A stretch of DNA of 64,000 bases from positions 92,235 through 156,234 of the forward strand of contig NZ_JACJPO010000010.1 of assembly GCF_014696105.1 (NCBI RefSeq), given 5' to 3'. The notes under the pieces are model-generated. The model ran no database searches, had not been told where the DNA came from, and was given only the letters and a program-made list of their open reading frames with translations. Position numbers and translations under genes: made by a program. Below are positions 9,887 to 19,372 of this stretch, one piece after another. Within the stretch, counting starts at the first letter, position 1. Each line of letters starts with the position of its first letter. The DNA comes from Microcoleus sp. FACHB-1515 (lineage in GTDB: Bacteria > Cyanobacteriota > Cyanobacteriia > Elainellales > Elainellaceae).

Positions 9887-10050
9887 GAACACGATCGACA
9901 TGCTTCGCAACACAATTCTGAAGAAGAACTTTAATCTCTAAAGTCTATCGGGAATTCAGCTTACGATCGCCGTATTTCCATCTAGGTTGCTGTGTTTGGC
10001 GATGCAGCGATCGCTTTAGGCAACTTTACAAACAAATAAGAATAAAGCTC

Positions 10051-12843
10051 ATGGCAAAAATCAAAAGTAAGCCCAATAAAGGTACAGCCAATCGACTGGA
10101 TGGCCGATTTGACTACGATCTTCCTGCTCCTTGGAATACAGACGACGGACAATCACCCCAAGGAGAAGTTTCGGCGGATACAGCTTCACTGCCAACGCTG
10201 CCGGATGGCACTCCATTTCTGCCACTGGAAATCTGGAACTATGGCAGTCCGGGAGAAGGCAGAAATGACGATGATGATGGCTTTTTCTATGATGTTTTGA
10301 ATTGGGAAATTGACCCTGGCTCGAATCTTGGCTTTGAACAAGATGTTTATATTTTCCAAGAAGCTGCTGATAGTTCTGAATTTTTAGATCGAACAACGGT
10401 GCAGGTGAGATTAAAGCCGGGTGGCTCAATTAAAACAGCAACGATTTTGATTGCAGATTCCAACAGTCCTCCGGTGTCGCTTGGCGGCGATGCAGCAGAA
10501 CAACTGTTTGATACCGAAGGCAGCGGCGCGATCGCGGCAGGCGGCGGCAACGATATTTTGATGGGGCTGGAAGGATTTGATGCGCTGGTAGGTGGAGCCG
10601 GAAATGATTTGGTATTCGGTGGTTCCGGCTTCGATGTCTTGGTCGGCGGTGAGGGCAGTGACGAACTGTATGGTGAAGGGGAAGGAGACACGCTCAACGG
10701 CGACGTGGGCAGCGATCGCCTCTATGGTGGCTCTGGCGATGATGCACTCTATGGCGGCACTGAAGACGATATTCTCGATGGCGGCACGGGCAACGACACG
10801 CTAAATGGCGAAGCCGGAAGCGATACGTTATCTGGTGATTCTGGCAACGATCGCTATGTCGTTGATAGCCTGGACGATCGCATTGTTGAACTTGCAAATG
10901 AAGGTCAAGACAAAGTTTCATCTTCGGTTAGCTATACGCTCGGTGCAAATTTAGAAGACCTGAATCTATCAGGTGAAAATGCGATCGTTGGCGTTGGCAA
11001 CGAGCTAGACAACACCATTACTGATGAGTACGAATCTTCTTCGTATTCCAGCTTCAACGTTCCATCCGTCAACAATGTGATTGATGCAAAAGGCGGAAAC
11101 GATCGCGTTTTCTTGAGAGACGGCAATGATTTCATCAACGGCGGCGATGGCGATGACACGCTTAATGGTGGCAGTGGTGATGACACCTTAGAAGGCGGTA
11201 ATGGTAATGATTCGCTCAATGGTGGCAGCGGCTTCAATAGTGGTAACGACACTCTCAACGGCGGCAGTGGTAACGACCAGCTTCAAGGTGGAGAAGGCAA
11301 CGACACACTGAACGGCGGCAGTGGTAACGATATCCTCAACGGCGACAACGAAAACGATGTCCTCAATGGCGGTGATGGCGATGATGTATTAGAAGCAGGT
11401 TGGGAAGAAGATCAATTAACCGGGGGAACAGGTGCAGATGTTTTTATTCCCTTTGACTCTTCAAATCCCTTCTTTTCTGATGGAATCGATACAATTACCG
11501 ACTTTCGATATTTTGAAGGCGATCGCCTGCGCGTCTATGCTGATGAGTTAGATATTGCCGTTGGCGATTCCAGTCAGTTCTTCTACAACAGCACAACGGG
11601 CGTACTATCCTACAGCGGCAGTTCTGGCTTTGAGCAACTCATCAATTTTCAGCCCTTCACCGATTTTGTAGTGACGAGAGATCTGCAAATTCTAGCTTCT
11701 CGTCCCGATGAACCTTCTGTGCCCTTTGAGCCAACTCCGGATAACTACGTTGCGCCAGCCAGTCAATCGCTGGTCGGCACGGCAAACGGCGATCGCCTCA
11801 TCGGAGACGAAAACGACGATGCGCTTTCAGGATTGGCGGGTGCAGATCTGCTGAACGGGCAAGAAGGCAATGACAGCCTCAACGGTGGCGACGATGCCGA
11901 TGCGCTCAATGGCGGCACAGGAAACGATCGCTTGCAGGGCGAACAAGGCCACGACAATTTGTTTGGCGAAGCGGGCGACGATGCGATCGAAGGTGGACAA
12001 GGCAGCGACACGCTCACGGGCGGCACGGGCAGCGACACGCTCACGGGCGGCACGGGAACCGATCGCTTCAACTTCTACACCACAGCGGGAGGAAGCGATC
12101 GGATCACCGACTTCAACTTAGCTGAAGACAAAATCGGCTTCTACGTCGGCAACAAGAATGTCGAAGTTGAAACTGAAAGCAACGAATTTGTCGCCAACGT
12201 TCCCAATACCTCCTTTAGAGCAGCGGGATTCACGGCGAATGTAGCGATCGCCGCCAGCCAGTTTCGCGTGGGCACGGCAGCAGCCACAAGCAGCGATCGC
12301 ATCATCTATGACAGCAGCACGGGCGCACTGTTTTTCGATGCAGATGGCACGGGCGCAACGGCTCAGGTGCAAATCGCTACCTTAGCTGCCGGATTGAACC
12401 TGAACAGCACTCACATTCTGGCCTTTGATGATGCCAATCTCACCGCTTCCCCAACCCGCACAACCGGAACCAATCGCAAAGACACCCTGATTGGAACCAG
12501 TGACGATGAGCGGCTTTTGGGCTTGAAGGGCAACGATGTCCTCAATGGTGGAGAAGGCAGCGATCGCTTGTGGGGCGGCAAAGGCAGCGATCGCCTGACT
12601 GGGGGTGCAAGTCGCGATTGGTTTGTGCTGGAGAAAAAAGGCGGCAAAGATACCGTTCGCGATTTTCAAGACCGTCAAGACCGAATTGGACTGGCGACTG
12701 GTCTAAAGTTCAATCAGCTTGACATCACCCAAACAGGCCGCAACACGCTGATCAGCTTTGGAAATGAGCGACTGGCCGTGCTGCTCAACGTCCGCAAAAA
12801 TCAAATCACCAAAGCTGATTTTGTTTCAGCCCGATCGCTATGA
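10051..12843 (+). CDS. RTX-type calcium-binding repeat protein
   Basis: A 930-residue acidic protein without a signal peptide. Glycine- and Asp-rich nonapeptides of the GGxGxDxLx type occur in four groups, at about 165-275, 335-455, 580-670 and 815-850. Such repeats form calcium-binding beta rolls that fold after secretion, usually by a type I system. Between the groups lie beta-rich segments (ITDFRYFEGDRL, DRITDFNLAEDKIGF) like those in cyanobacterial RTX surface proteins. No enzyme domain was seen. Its stop overlaps the start of the next gene by ATGA, so translation is likely coupled to the TpsA-like gene. Confidence 0.85.
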   Translation: MAKIKSKPNKGTANRLDGRFDYDLPAPWNTDDGQSPQGEVSADTASLPTLPDGTPFLPLEIWNYGSPGEGRNDDDDGFFYDVLNWEIDPGSNLGFEQDVYIFQEAADSSEFLDRTTVQVRLKPGGSIKTATILIADSNSPPVSLGGDAAEQLFDTEGSGAIAAGGGNDILMGLEGFDALVGGAGNDLVFGGSGFDVLVGGEGSDELYGEGEGDTLNGDVGSDRLYGGSGDDALYGGTEDDILDGGTGNDTLNGEAGSDTLSGDSGNDRYVVDSLDDRIVELANEGQDKVSSSVSYTLGANLEDLNLSGENAIVGVGNELDNTITDEYESSSYSSFNVPSVNNVIDAKGGNDRVFLRDGNDFINGGDGDDTLNGGSGDDTLEGGNGNDSLNGGSGFNSGNDTLNGGSGNDQLQGGEGNDTLNGGSGNDILNGDNENDVLNGGDGDDVLEAGWEEDQLTGGTGADVFIPFDSSNPFFSDGIDTITDFRYFEGDRLRVYADELDIAVGDSSQFFYNSTTGVLSYSGSSGFEQLINFQPFTDFVVTRDLQILASRPDEPSVPFEPTPDNYVAPASQSLVGTANGDRLIGDENDDALSGLAGADLLNGQEGNDSLNGGDDADALNGGTGNDRLQGEQGHDNLFGEAGDDAIEGGQGSDTLTGGTGSDTLTGGTGTDRFNFYTTAGGSDRITDFNLAEDKIGFYVGNKNVEVETESNEFVANVPNTSFRAAGFTANVAIAASQFRVGTAAATSSDRIIYDSSTGALFFDADGTGATAQVQIATLAAGLNLNSTHILAFDDANLTASPTRTTGTNRKDTLIGTSDDERLLGLKGNDVLNGGEGSDRLWGGKGSDRLTGGASRDWFVLEKKGGKDTVRDFQDRQDRIGLATGLKFNQLDITQTGRNTLISFGNERLAVLLNVRKNQITKADFVSARSL

Positions 12844-15359
12844 AACGTCGTGCTAATCTCGATCGAATGTTGCTTTGCTTGATCAGTTTCAGCGGCGCGA
12901 TTCCGGCTCAGGCGCAGATCGCACCCGATCGATCGCTTCCCAATGCCTCGGTCGTTACCCGTGATGGCAACACGCTCAACATCACAGGCGGCACAACAGC
13001 GGAAAGCAACTTGTTTCACAGCTTCGAGCGATTTTCGGTTCCGCAGGGCGACGTGGCTCACTTCCAAAACGGCAGCGAGATTCGCAACATTTTTGGTCGC
13101 GTCACGGGCACAGCTCGATCGCAAATTGACGGCACAATTCGCACAAACGGCACGGCCAATTTATTTTTGCTCAATCCCAACGGAATTGTCTTCGGAGCCG
13201 ATGCCGCGCTGAATGTGGCGGGTTCGTTTGTGGCAACCACTGCCGATCGCATCACGTTTGCCGATGGCAGTTCGTTTCGCGCTGTTGAGTCGCCCTCGCC
13301 CTTGCTGACGATCAGTGCGCCGATCGGTTTGCAGTTTGGGCGATCGCCTGCGGAAATCCTCAGTCGTGCAGGCGCAAATTTGGAAATCGAGTCGATCGAT
13401 GATCCGGTTACAAGCGGCTTGGAAACAAATCAAACGCTGGCGCTGATTGGCGGCGATGTTACGGTGCGCGGCGGATTTTTGCGATCGAATCAAATTGAAC
13501 TGGGCAGCGTTGGCAGTGGCGGCTCGGTCAGCTTCGACACAGCGGCGAGGAATTGGAATTTTCGCTATGACACCCCGCAATTTCAAACGCTTCACCTTTC
13601 GGAAGCGCTGCTGATCGGAAATGGGATTAACAGCAATCTGCGGCTCAGCGGTGAGGAAATCATTTTGACGAATGAATCCAATCTGATTGCGGATGGGGCG
13701 GCGGGCGGCGGCATCCGCATTCGGGGCAGCGAAATTCTGCTCACCAATGCGTCTAACGTTTATGCGACGACGCTGGGCGATCGCAACGGCCAACCCGTGC
13801 AAATCCAAGCCGATCGCTTTACGATCGACAACTTTTCGCTGTTGAATACGGATACGGTCGGCGCGGGCGATGGCGGCGACATCCGCGTCCGCAGCGATCG
13901 CTTGATTCTCGCCAGTGGCGGACAAATTTCAGCCCTTGCCAACGGAGCGGGCAATGGCGGCGACCTGACAATTCAGGCAAATGCGATCGAGCTATCGGGT
14001 CGCGGCAGCGTCGTTGGCAATCAGCTAAACACCCCGACTGGCCTGTTTACCCAGGCACAAGCAGATAGCGGTGATGGCGGCAATTTGTCGATCGCCACTC
14101 AAACCTTAAGGTTGGTGGAAGGCGCGCAAATTGGCGCAGATACGTCGAGCGAGGGAAATGCCGGAACAATTCGCGTTGCGGCAGAGGCGATCGAACTGAA
14201 TGGAATTGCTTTGCGAACCAACGGGACACCGCTCGTCGATGCGGACAGATTGCCGTTTCCCAGCGGTTTGTTTGTCGATTCTAATCCGGGTGCAACAGGC
14301 AGCAGTGGCGCGATCGTGATTGAGACCGATCGCCTCAGTCTGCAAGCAGGCGCGGTTTTGCAGGTGAACACGGAAAGCAGCATCGACGCGGGCAACCTGA
14401 CGATTCGGGCTGCTGACTTTGTGGAGGTGACAGGGCGCGGCTCTACGGGACTGCCAACGCTGCTGTTTGGGGCATCCGGCGGCCTTTTGATTGAAGAAAT
14501 CACGATCGGTGTCCCGGATGCCACTGGACGCGGCGGCACGATTCGCATCAATACGCCGGATTTGCGCGTTGAAGACGGTGGCGCGATTGCGGTGAGCAGC
14601 CTCAATCGCGATCGCAACATTGCAGCAGGCAATTTGTTGGTTCAGGCCGAAACGATTCAGCTTCAAAATCAAGGCAGACTCTTGGCTGAAACCGCGTCCG
14701 GGCAAGGCGGCGATCTGCGCTTGCAGGCGCAACAAATTGTCCTGCGAGGCAACAGCAGCATTTCCACGACTGCGGGAGTTGAAAATAGAGGCGGCAACGG
14801 CGGCGACATCCGCATCAACACGGACTTTATTCTCTCGACGCTGCCGGAGGACAACGACATTACGGCGAACGCCTATACCGGAAACGGTGGCAATGTGAGA
14901 ATCGCCGCCCAAGGCATCTTGGGCATCGTCCCGCAAGACCGACCCACAACCGCTAGCGACATCACGGCCAGTTCTGAGTTTGGCAACAGCGGCGCGATCG
15001 TGATCACCAGTCCCACCGACGATCCGAGTCGGGGCTTGGTAGAACTGCCCGCCAATTTGATTGATGCTTCCTCGCAAATTGCTCAAGGCTGCGGCAGTGG
15101 CGCAACGGCTCGCCAGTCAAGCGAGTTTGTCGTCACAGGTCGCGGCGGACTGCCGCCCAGCCCGATCGATTCGCGCAGCAGTGCGGCCATCCTCAGCCAG
15201 TGGGCAACGTCCGAAGCAGGGGAAACGGTGGCAATCGCCGCTCCTGCTGCCCCGTCGATCGTGGAAGCACAAAGCTGGGTGACGAGCGCAAACGGCGAGG
15301 TGATGCTGGTTGCTGCCGCTCCGATCGCGCCTGCCCCCATGACGATCGCCTGCCGCTAG
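12840..15359 (+). CDS. TpsA-like exoprotein, FHA N-terminal domain (block A)
   Basis: An 839-residue protein with a short signal peptide (CLISFSGAIPAQAQ). The TPS secretion domain of filamentous haemagglutinin type follows, with FERFSVPQGDVAHFQ, the block NIFGRVTG, and FLLNPNGIVFGADA near residue 105. The rest is a repetitive parallel beta-helix with many GGN and GNL turns, ending in SWVTSANGEVMLVAA. TPS exoproteins are threaded through an Omp85-type TpsB pore; none is adjacent, unless the partial gene at the window start serves. It overlaps the RTX gene by four bases (ATGA) and converges on the DUF928 gene 35 bases away. Confidence 0.9.
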   Translation: MKRRANLDRMLLCLISFSGAIPAQAQIAPDRSLPNASVVTRDGNTLNITGGTTAESNLFHSFERFSVPQGDVAHFQNGSEIRNIFGRVTGTARSQIDGTIRTNGTANLFLLNPNGIVFGADAALNVAGSFVATTADRITFADGSSFRAVESPSPLLTISAPIGLQFGRSPAEILSRAGANLEIESIDDPVTSGLETNQTLALIGGDVTVRGGFLRSNQIELGSVGSGGSVSFDTAARNWNFRYDTPQFQTLHLSEALLIGNGINSNLRLSGEEIILTNESNLIADGAAGGGIRIRGSEILLTNASNVYATTLGDRNGQPVQIQADRFTIDNFSLLNTDTVGAGDGGDIRVRSDRLILASGGQISALANGAGNGGDLTIQANAIELSGRGSVVGNQLNTPTGLFTQAQADSGDGGNLSIATQTLRLVEGAQIGADTSSEGNAGTIRVAAEAIELNGIALRTNGTPLVDADRLPFPSGLFVDSNPGATGSSGAIVIETDRLSLQAGAVLQVNTESSIDAGNLTIRAADFVEVTGRGSTGLPTLLFGASGGLLIEEITIGVPDATGRGGTIRINTPDLRVEDGGAIAVSSLNRDRNIAAGNLLVQAETIQLQNQGRLLAETASGQGGDLRLQAQQIVLRGNSSISTTAGVENRGGNGGDIRINTDFILSTLPEDNDITANAYTGNGGNVRIAAQGILGIVPQDRPTTASDITASSEFGNSGAIVITSPTDDPSRGLVELPANLIDASSQIAQGCGSGATARQSSEFVVTGRGGLPPSPIDSRSSAAILSQWATSEAGETVAIAAPAAPSIVEAQSWVTSANGEVMLVAAAPIAPAPMTIACR

Positions 15360-15394
15360 GGTGTGTCTTCAGAAGCGCTAGCAGGAACCTCGCC

Positions 15395-16090
15395 CTAGTC
15401 AATCAAGGGCTGATCGGCAAGGTCGGAGAGTCCGACCGACTGCAAAAAGCTGTGCCAGTTGGAGGTCGTCGTTCGATCGGTGGGATTGGCGCTGTGCAGT
15501 TCTGCCAACGTGGTCAGAGCGTCGTACCAGATGCCTGCATCGGCAAAGAGCGCGCCTTGTTCGGCAGGAGAAGATTGTGCCAGTCGATCGCGCAGGTCGG
15601 CAGGAAGAGCAATGCGATCGATGCTGCCCTGCGTGAAGACCGGATTATCCACTTCGCACTGAATCATCAGCGTCCACTGATAGCGGCCAACTGCGAGCGG
15701 CGGCAGGTCGGGCGGCAGCGTAATTTTGATGATGCCTGCCTGAGTCGATCGAATGCTCGACGTTTGATAAACATAGTTGCGATCGCTATCGAGCAGGACG
15801 AAGGTTGCAGGGCGATCGTCAGTCAGGCTGTAGGGCACATAGAACCAGAACGTCGGGCGATCGCGAGTCGTCAACCCCCACACCGATTCGGCAGGAGCCA
15901 GCGCAGTCAAGGGCGTTGCAGTGGGAGGACAATCGCCACGACTCGCGCCACCTCGGAGGCTTCCGGGCGGATAGCCCTGATCGGGCGGCGGCGGCGGAAT
16001 GAACTGCACGGAGGCGATCGCGGGCGATCCGGCCAGCAAAACGGCGGCAGTCAGGACGGGGGCAATCGATCGAGCCAGGTGAATTTTCAT
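15395..16090 (-). CDS. DUF928 family exported protein (block A)
   Basis: A 231-residue protein with a signal peptide (SIAPVLTAAVLLAGSPAIA). The DUF928 core is recognised by RDRPTFWFYVPYSL near 80, the beta-sandwich-like middle, and the helical tail AEQGALFADAGIWYDALTTL. The function of DUF928 is unknown; the domain looks like an envelope protein-binding module. The ATG at 16090 was chosen. An in-frame TTG at 16102 lies inside a 20-base tandem repeat that also duplicated the start region. It is the last gene of the minus-strand set sigma-like, DUF1822, CHAT-CHASE2, DUF928. Confidence 0.82.
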   Translation of the reverse strand: MKIHLARSIAPVLTAAVLLAGSPAIASVQFIPPPPPDQGYPPGSLRGGASRGDCPPTATPLTALAPAESVWGLTTRDRPTFWFYVPYSLTDDRPATFVLLDSDRNYVYQTSSIRSTQAGIIKITLPPDLPPLAVGRYQWTLMIQCEVDNPVFTQGSIDRIALPADLRDRLAQSSPAEQGALFADAGIWYDALTTLAELHSANPTDRTTTSNWHSFLQSVGLSDLADQPLID

Positions 16091-16150
16091 AGTGGCTGTC
16101 AAGTTTTCATGGTAGCTGTCAAGTTTTTATTGTGGCTGTCGAGAGGGAGC
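16091..16150. repeat. Three tandem 20-base units at the start of DUF928 gene A
   Basis: Units at 16091-16110, 16111-16130 and 16131-16150 share the core TGGCTGTCAAGTTTT. The third has diverged and lies inside the end of the CHAT-CHASE2 gene. On the minus strand each unit contributes a TTGACAG and the first two a potential ATGAAAA start, so promoter-like and start-like sequences were duplicated together. Confidence 0.7.
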
Positions 16151-18454
16151 GTTCAAGTAGCAGGTGACTACACCGTTTGCAACTCCGATCGCGACCAGTC
16201 CGGGCACAAACGGCAACCATCCGGCCTGGAGGCAAAAGACGGCAAAGCAAATGATGCCCAGCCCGATCGCCCCCAGCCCGATCGCGATCAGTCCCGATTT
16301 GCCGCGCCAGCCGATACCGTTCCGCAAGCTCGCGATCGCGATCAGTCCGCCCACGACTGCCCAAACGCCAATCCACAACACATCGCCTGTCCAGTGCCAC
16401 ACCCAAATCAGAGGACGACGATCGATCGCCGCGCTCAAAATTTGGCTAATCATTTGCGCCTGCACCGTCACTCCGGGCATTCGCTGCGTGGGATGTGTGC
16501 CGTAGGGCGTTGCCCAGATGTCCGCAGAATTTTCAGAGACCACGCCGATCAGGACGATGCGATCGCGAATCGCGCTGGGCTGCACCTGACCGTTCAGCAC
16601 TTGTGTCAGCGTCACCTGAGCCGCTTTGGGGCGATAGTTGATCAGAATTTGGTTGCCCTGCGCGTTGATGCCCTGATAGCCTCCGGCATGAGCGGCGAGG
16701 CGCGGCAGCACCCGATCGCCAAGCTGGAGATTGCCCTCCGGCGTGAAGCGGGGTGTGATGCCTTCGGCGTGAAGATAGCGAAAGGCGAGTTGCGTACTAA
16801 AGGCGTAAGGCGTGGCGCAGGGCGAAGCGGGATCGGGCGTCATGAATAAAACCTGTCGCCTGAGAACGCCGTCGGCATCTTCCCAAAAATCGCTGAAGCC
16901 GACGCGATCGATCGGCACTTCTGGCGGCGGCGCAACTCCGGTAATGTCGTTTTCGGGATCGCTGGCTTTGCAGACGGCAATCAGATTGGGTGTGTTCTGG
17001 AGGCGATCGCGCAGCGCTCCCGGAACGGTATCGGCTAGGCGCGGCTGATTCGGCTCAACCGGAAAATCGCGGTACAAATCTAGGCCGATCGCTCGCGGTT
17101 TGGCTGGTTCCAACCGCGTCAGCACTCGATCGAGCGTCGCATCGGAAAGCGACCCACCCTGCTGCGCTTGAATTTCGGCTTCGGTGATGCCGACGATCAG
17201 CAGGCGCGAATCGATCGGTTCAGCCGGACGCGATCGCAGCATTCGATCGAACGCCCAAAGCTCGATCGGCTGAAGCATTCCGGCATAGCGCACGGCACTG
17301 GTCACGGCGGCGACGGCGAGGCTAATCAGCAAAACGGCAGCGATCGGGCGTCGAGCAGGACGAACGGATTGACCGCGTAAGCTGTGCCAAGTGGGAGGCA
17401 CGATCGCTGGATGCTGACAAAGCATCGGCAGCCAGGTTGCACAGGGAAATTGGCTTTCCAGTCCTTGCAGGTGTTCTCGCGCCTCGCGCACAGCAGCATA
17501 GAGCGGCATTCCTTGGGAAAAAGCCGTCAGAAACGACTTGAGAAACGTTTGCGCGACGCGATCGGGCACGGGTTCGCGCATCACGATCATCTGGGGAATC
17601 TGGAGATCGGCGAGATTGCGAGCGAGTCCGAGGCCGTCGCAGGAATTGAAGATCGCAAGCTGCAATCCGCGATCGATCGCTTTTCGCAACCCGTAGCGCA
17701 ACTCCGCGATCGACAAGCTTTCCAGCGGGTTGATCGCCAGCTTGCCCTCGGCGCTATCTTCTGTACTGAAACTATGTCCGGCGAAAAACAAAATGTCCCA
17801 GGCTTGCGACCACAGGCGATCGCTCAATTCTGCTCGCGCAGGCTCGACCAAAAAACAAACTTCTGCATCCGGCAGTTGTGCTAAAAGCTGGCGATCGGCT
17901 TCGATGTTAATCCCGTCACTGCTGCCCAGGATTGCCAGAATTTTGATGCCAGGGGACGAAGGCGATCGCCCTCGTCGTTCGTAGTTGGGCAGGCTGAGGG
18001 CGAGTTCGGCGTTGCGGTAGCGATCGATCACGTCCCACTCATGCCAAGGTAAGCGTTGCAGAATCGGATCTTCGGTTTGCAGCAGAATTCGCAGCGGGTC
18101 AGTGGGCTGAAGCTGCTCCAGCCATTTTTCGCGAATTGGGCGGAAGGATTCATGACTCAGCCACGCATTCAGGCGATCGCTCAAGGTTTGCGCGGTCGAT
18201 CGACAATCGGCCACCAGGGAAATATTCATCTTCTGCGCTTTGGGCGCGTTCAGCCGAAACGAGCCGAACTGCCGATAGCTCGATCGCCAATTCTGATACG
18301 CCTGCGGCAAATCGGCATTTGCGGGCAAGCTGGCCGTGATTTCGATCGCAGGCAAGCTGCCGTCTTCGCCAATCTGCATCGTGACGGTGAAGCCCGACTC
18401 AAAGCTGCCGCTGAATTTCAAGACGACGCATTGATTCAAGCAGTCTTGATTCAC
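16127..18454 (-). CDS. CHAT-CHASE2 membrane protein (block A)
   Basis: A 775-residue protein. After an N-terminal domain of about 110 residues comes a CHAT domain at about 120-345, with FFAGHS near 227 and FNSCDGLGL near 270, so the His/Cys pair is kept. One membrane helix (about 370-390) leads into a CHASE2 sensor domain (LWAFDRMLRSRPAEP, LLIVGITEAEIQ, PRAIGLDLYRDF) of about 260 residues. The C-terminus has three membrane helices. CHASE2 usually senses an extracytoplasmic signal, so signal-controlled CHAT activity is a fair guess. It starts with GTG seven bases after TAGGAGG and sits 11 bases downstream of the DUF1822 gene. Confidence 0.88.
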   Translation of the reverse strand: MNQDCLNQCVVLKFSGSFESGFTVTMQIGEDGSLPAIEITASLPANADLPQAYQNWRSSYRQFGSFRLNAPKAQKMNISLVADCRSTAQTLSDRLNAWLSHESFRPIREKWLEQLQPTDPLRILLQTEDPILQRLPWHEWDVIDRYRNAELALSLPNYERRGRSPSSPGIKILAILGSSDGINIEADRQLLAQLPDAEVCFLVEPARAELSDRLWSQAWDILFFAGHSFSTEDSAEGKLAINPLESLSIAELRYGLRKAIDRGLQLAIFNSCDGLGLARNLADLQIPQMIVMREPVPDRVAQTFLKSFLTAFSQGMPLYAAVREAREHLQGLESQFPCATWLPMLCQHPAIVPPTWHSLRGQSVRPARRPIAAVLLISLAVAAVTSAVRYAGMLQPIELWAFDRMLRSRPAEPIDSRLLIVGITEAEIQAQQGGSLSDATLDRVLTRLEPAKPRAIGLDLYRDFPVEPNQPRLADTVPGALRDRLQNTPNLIAVCKASDPENDITGVAPPPEVPIDRVGFSDFWEDADGVLRRQVLFMTPDPASPCATPYAFSTQLAFRYLHAEGITPRFTPEGNLQLGDRVLPRLAAHAGGYQGINAQGNQILINYRPKAAQVTLTQVLNGQVQPSAIRDRIVLIGVVSENSADIWATPYGTHPTQRMPGVTVQAQMISQILSAAIDRRPLIWVWHWTGDVLWIGVWAVVGGLIAIASLRNGIGWRGKSGLIAIGLGAIGLGIICFAVFCLQAGWLPFVPGLVAIGVANGVVTCYLNAPSRQPQ

Positions 18455-18465
18455 AAGGTCGCCTC

Positions 18466-19359
18466 CTAAATGATGAATTCCTCGGTGACGCTGGACTGCG
18501 CGATCGCCAGTTGCACATTGAAGCGTTCGCCTGCGCTGCCGCTGAAACGCAACTGTAGAAAATCGTCTGCCTGTCGCGATCGCGCTTCCAAAAACACCGT
18601 TCCCTCATCATCCAAAATCGTTAGCTGTAGCTGCGGTGGCAAAGTTGGCGCGTCGAGCGGATGCACCCGAAGCAAAATTTCAATTTCGTCCACTACCTCA
18701 GTCAGTTCGATCGTCAAGGCGATCGCGTGATTGCCCAAGGCGATCGATTTGCCGCGCCGCGTCGTGGAAGACGGCTGACCGCGAAAAGCCAACTGCGGCG
18801 GATTCAGCAGCGATTCGATCGATTGCCATCCAGTTTCGATCGCGCCTTGCAGCCATTGACTCAAAACGGTGAGATTGGTTGCGATCGGATGCAGGAGGCG
18901 ATCGAGATGATCGAGCAGAGCTTCGATCGGCTGAAGCTGATCGATCGGGAATTCCTCGGCGTCCACCGTTTGGACAAAGCCAAGCAAACTCGCTTGCTGC
19001 TGTGCCTCGTCAATCCGCACGACCACGTAGCCGATTCGGTCTTCCCAAACTTCCGGCGGCACGAAGCAGGTTTGGGCATTGGGCAGAAGCGGGCGACATT
19101 CAAGCCGTCCGGCGTTGGGAATCATCAGATCGGCAATGTCGGCGCTCAGTTGCATGACGGGATTTGAGCTATCGCTGGCGGCGCGATCGACCACAATTCC
19201 CATCAGTTGCAGATAGTTTTCCACGACCGACACGGCGATCGTATTTTGGCGCACCTGAGCCGTTTTGGAACTTGGCAGGCGGGCAGCGAGGCGATCGGCC
19301 ATTTGGAAAGTGGCTTGTGGAATCGGTAGAGCAAATTCAAGGTCGTCTGTGTGGGTCAT
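18466..19359 (-). CDS. DUF1822 family protein (block A)
   Basis: A 297-residue cytoplasmic protein, mixed alpha then beta. The family is recognised by the start LEFALPIPQATFQMAD, the middle FVPPEVWEDRIGYVVV and VDAEEFPIDQLQPI, and the repeated context next to sigma-like and CHAT-CHASE2 genes. The function is unknown; cyanobacterial DUF1822 genes commonly sit beside sigma-factor-like genes. ATG 19359 was chosen because AAAGGAGGTG lies just upstream; the open frame to 19464 overlaps the sigma-like gene and is not needed. The gap to the sigma-like stop is 13 bases. Confidence 0.82.
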   Translation of the reverse strand: MTHTDDLEFALPIPQATFQMADRLAARLPSSKTAQVRQNTIAVSVVENYLQLMGIVVDRAASDSSNPVMQLSADIADLMIPNAGRLECRPLLPNAQTCFVPPEVWEDRIGYVVVRIDEAQQQASLLGFVQTVDAEEFPIDQLQPIEALLDHLDRLLHPIATNLTVLSQWLQGAIETGWQSIESLLNPPQLAFRGQPSSTTRRGKSIALGNHAIALTIELTEVVDEIEILLRVHPLDAPTLPPQLQLTILDDEGTVFLEARSRQADDFLQLRFSGSAGERFNVQLAIAQSSVTEEFII

Positions 19360-19372
19360 CGGAACACCTCCT

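Noticed and set aside
10700..12100. Regular short repeats that could suggest a CRISPR array
   Set aside because: They are in-frame GGxGxDxLx codon repeats of the RTX protein; there are no unique spacers of constant length.
15200..16849. A 549-codon open frame on the plus strand
   Set aside because: It lies antisense to the DUF928 and CHAT-CHASE2 genes, is full of Arg, Gln and Ser without domain features, and fits a shadow of high-GC codon use.
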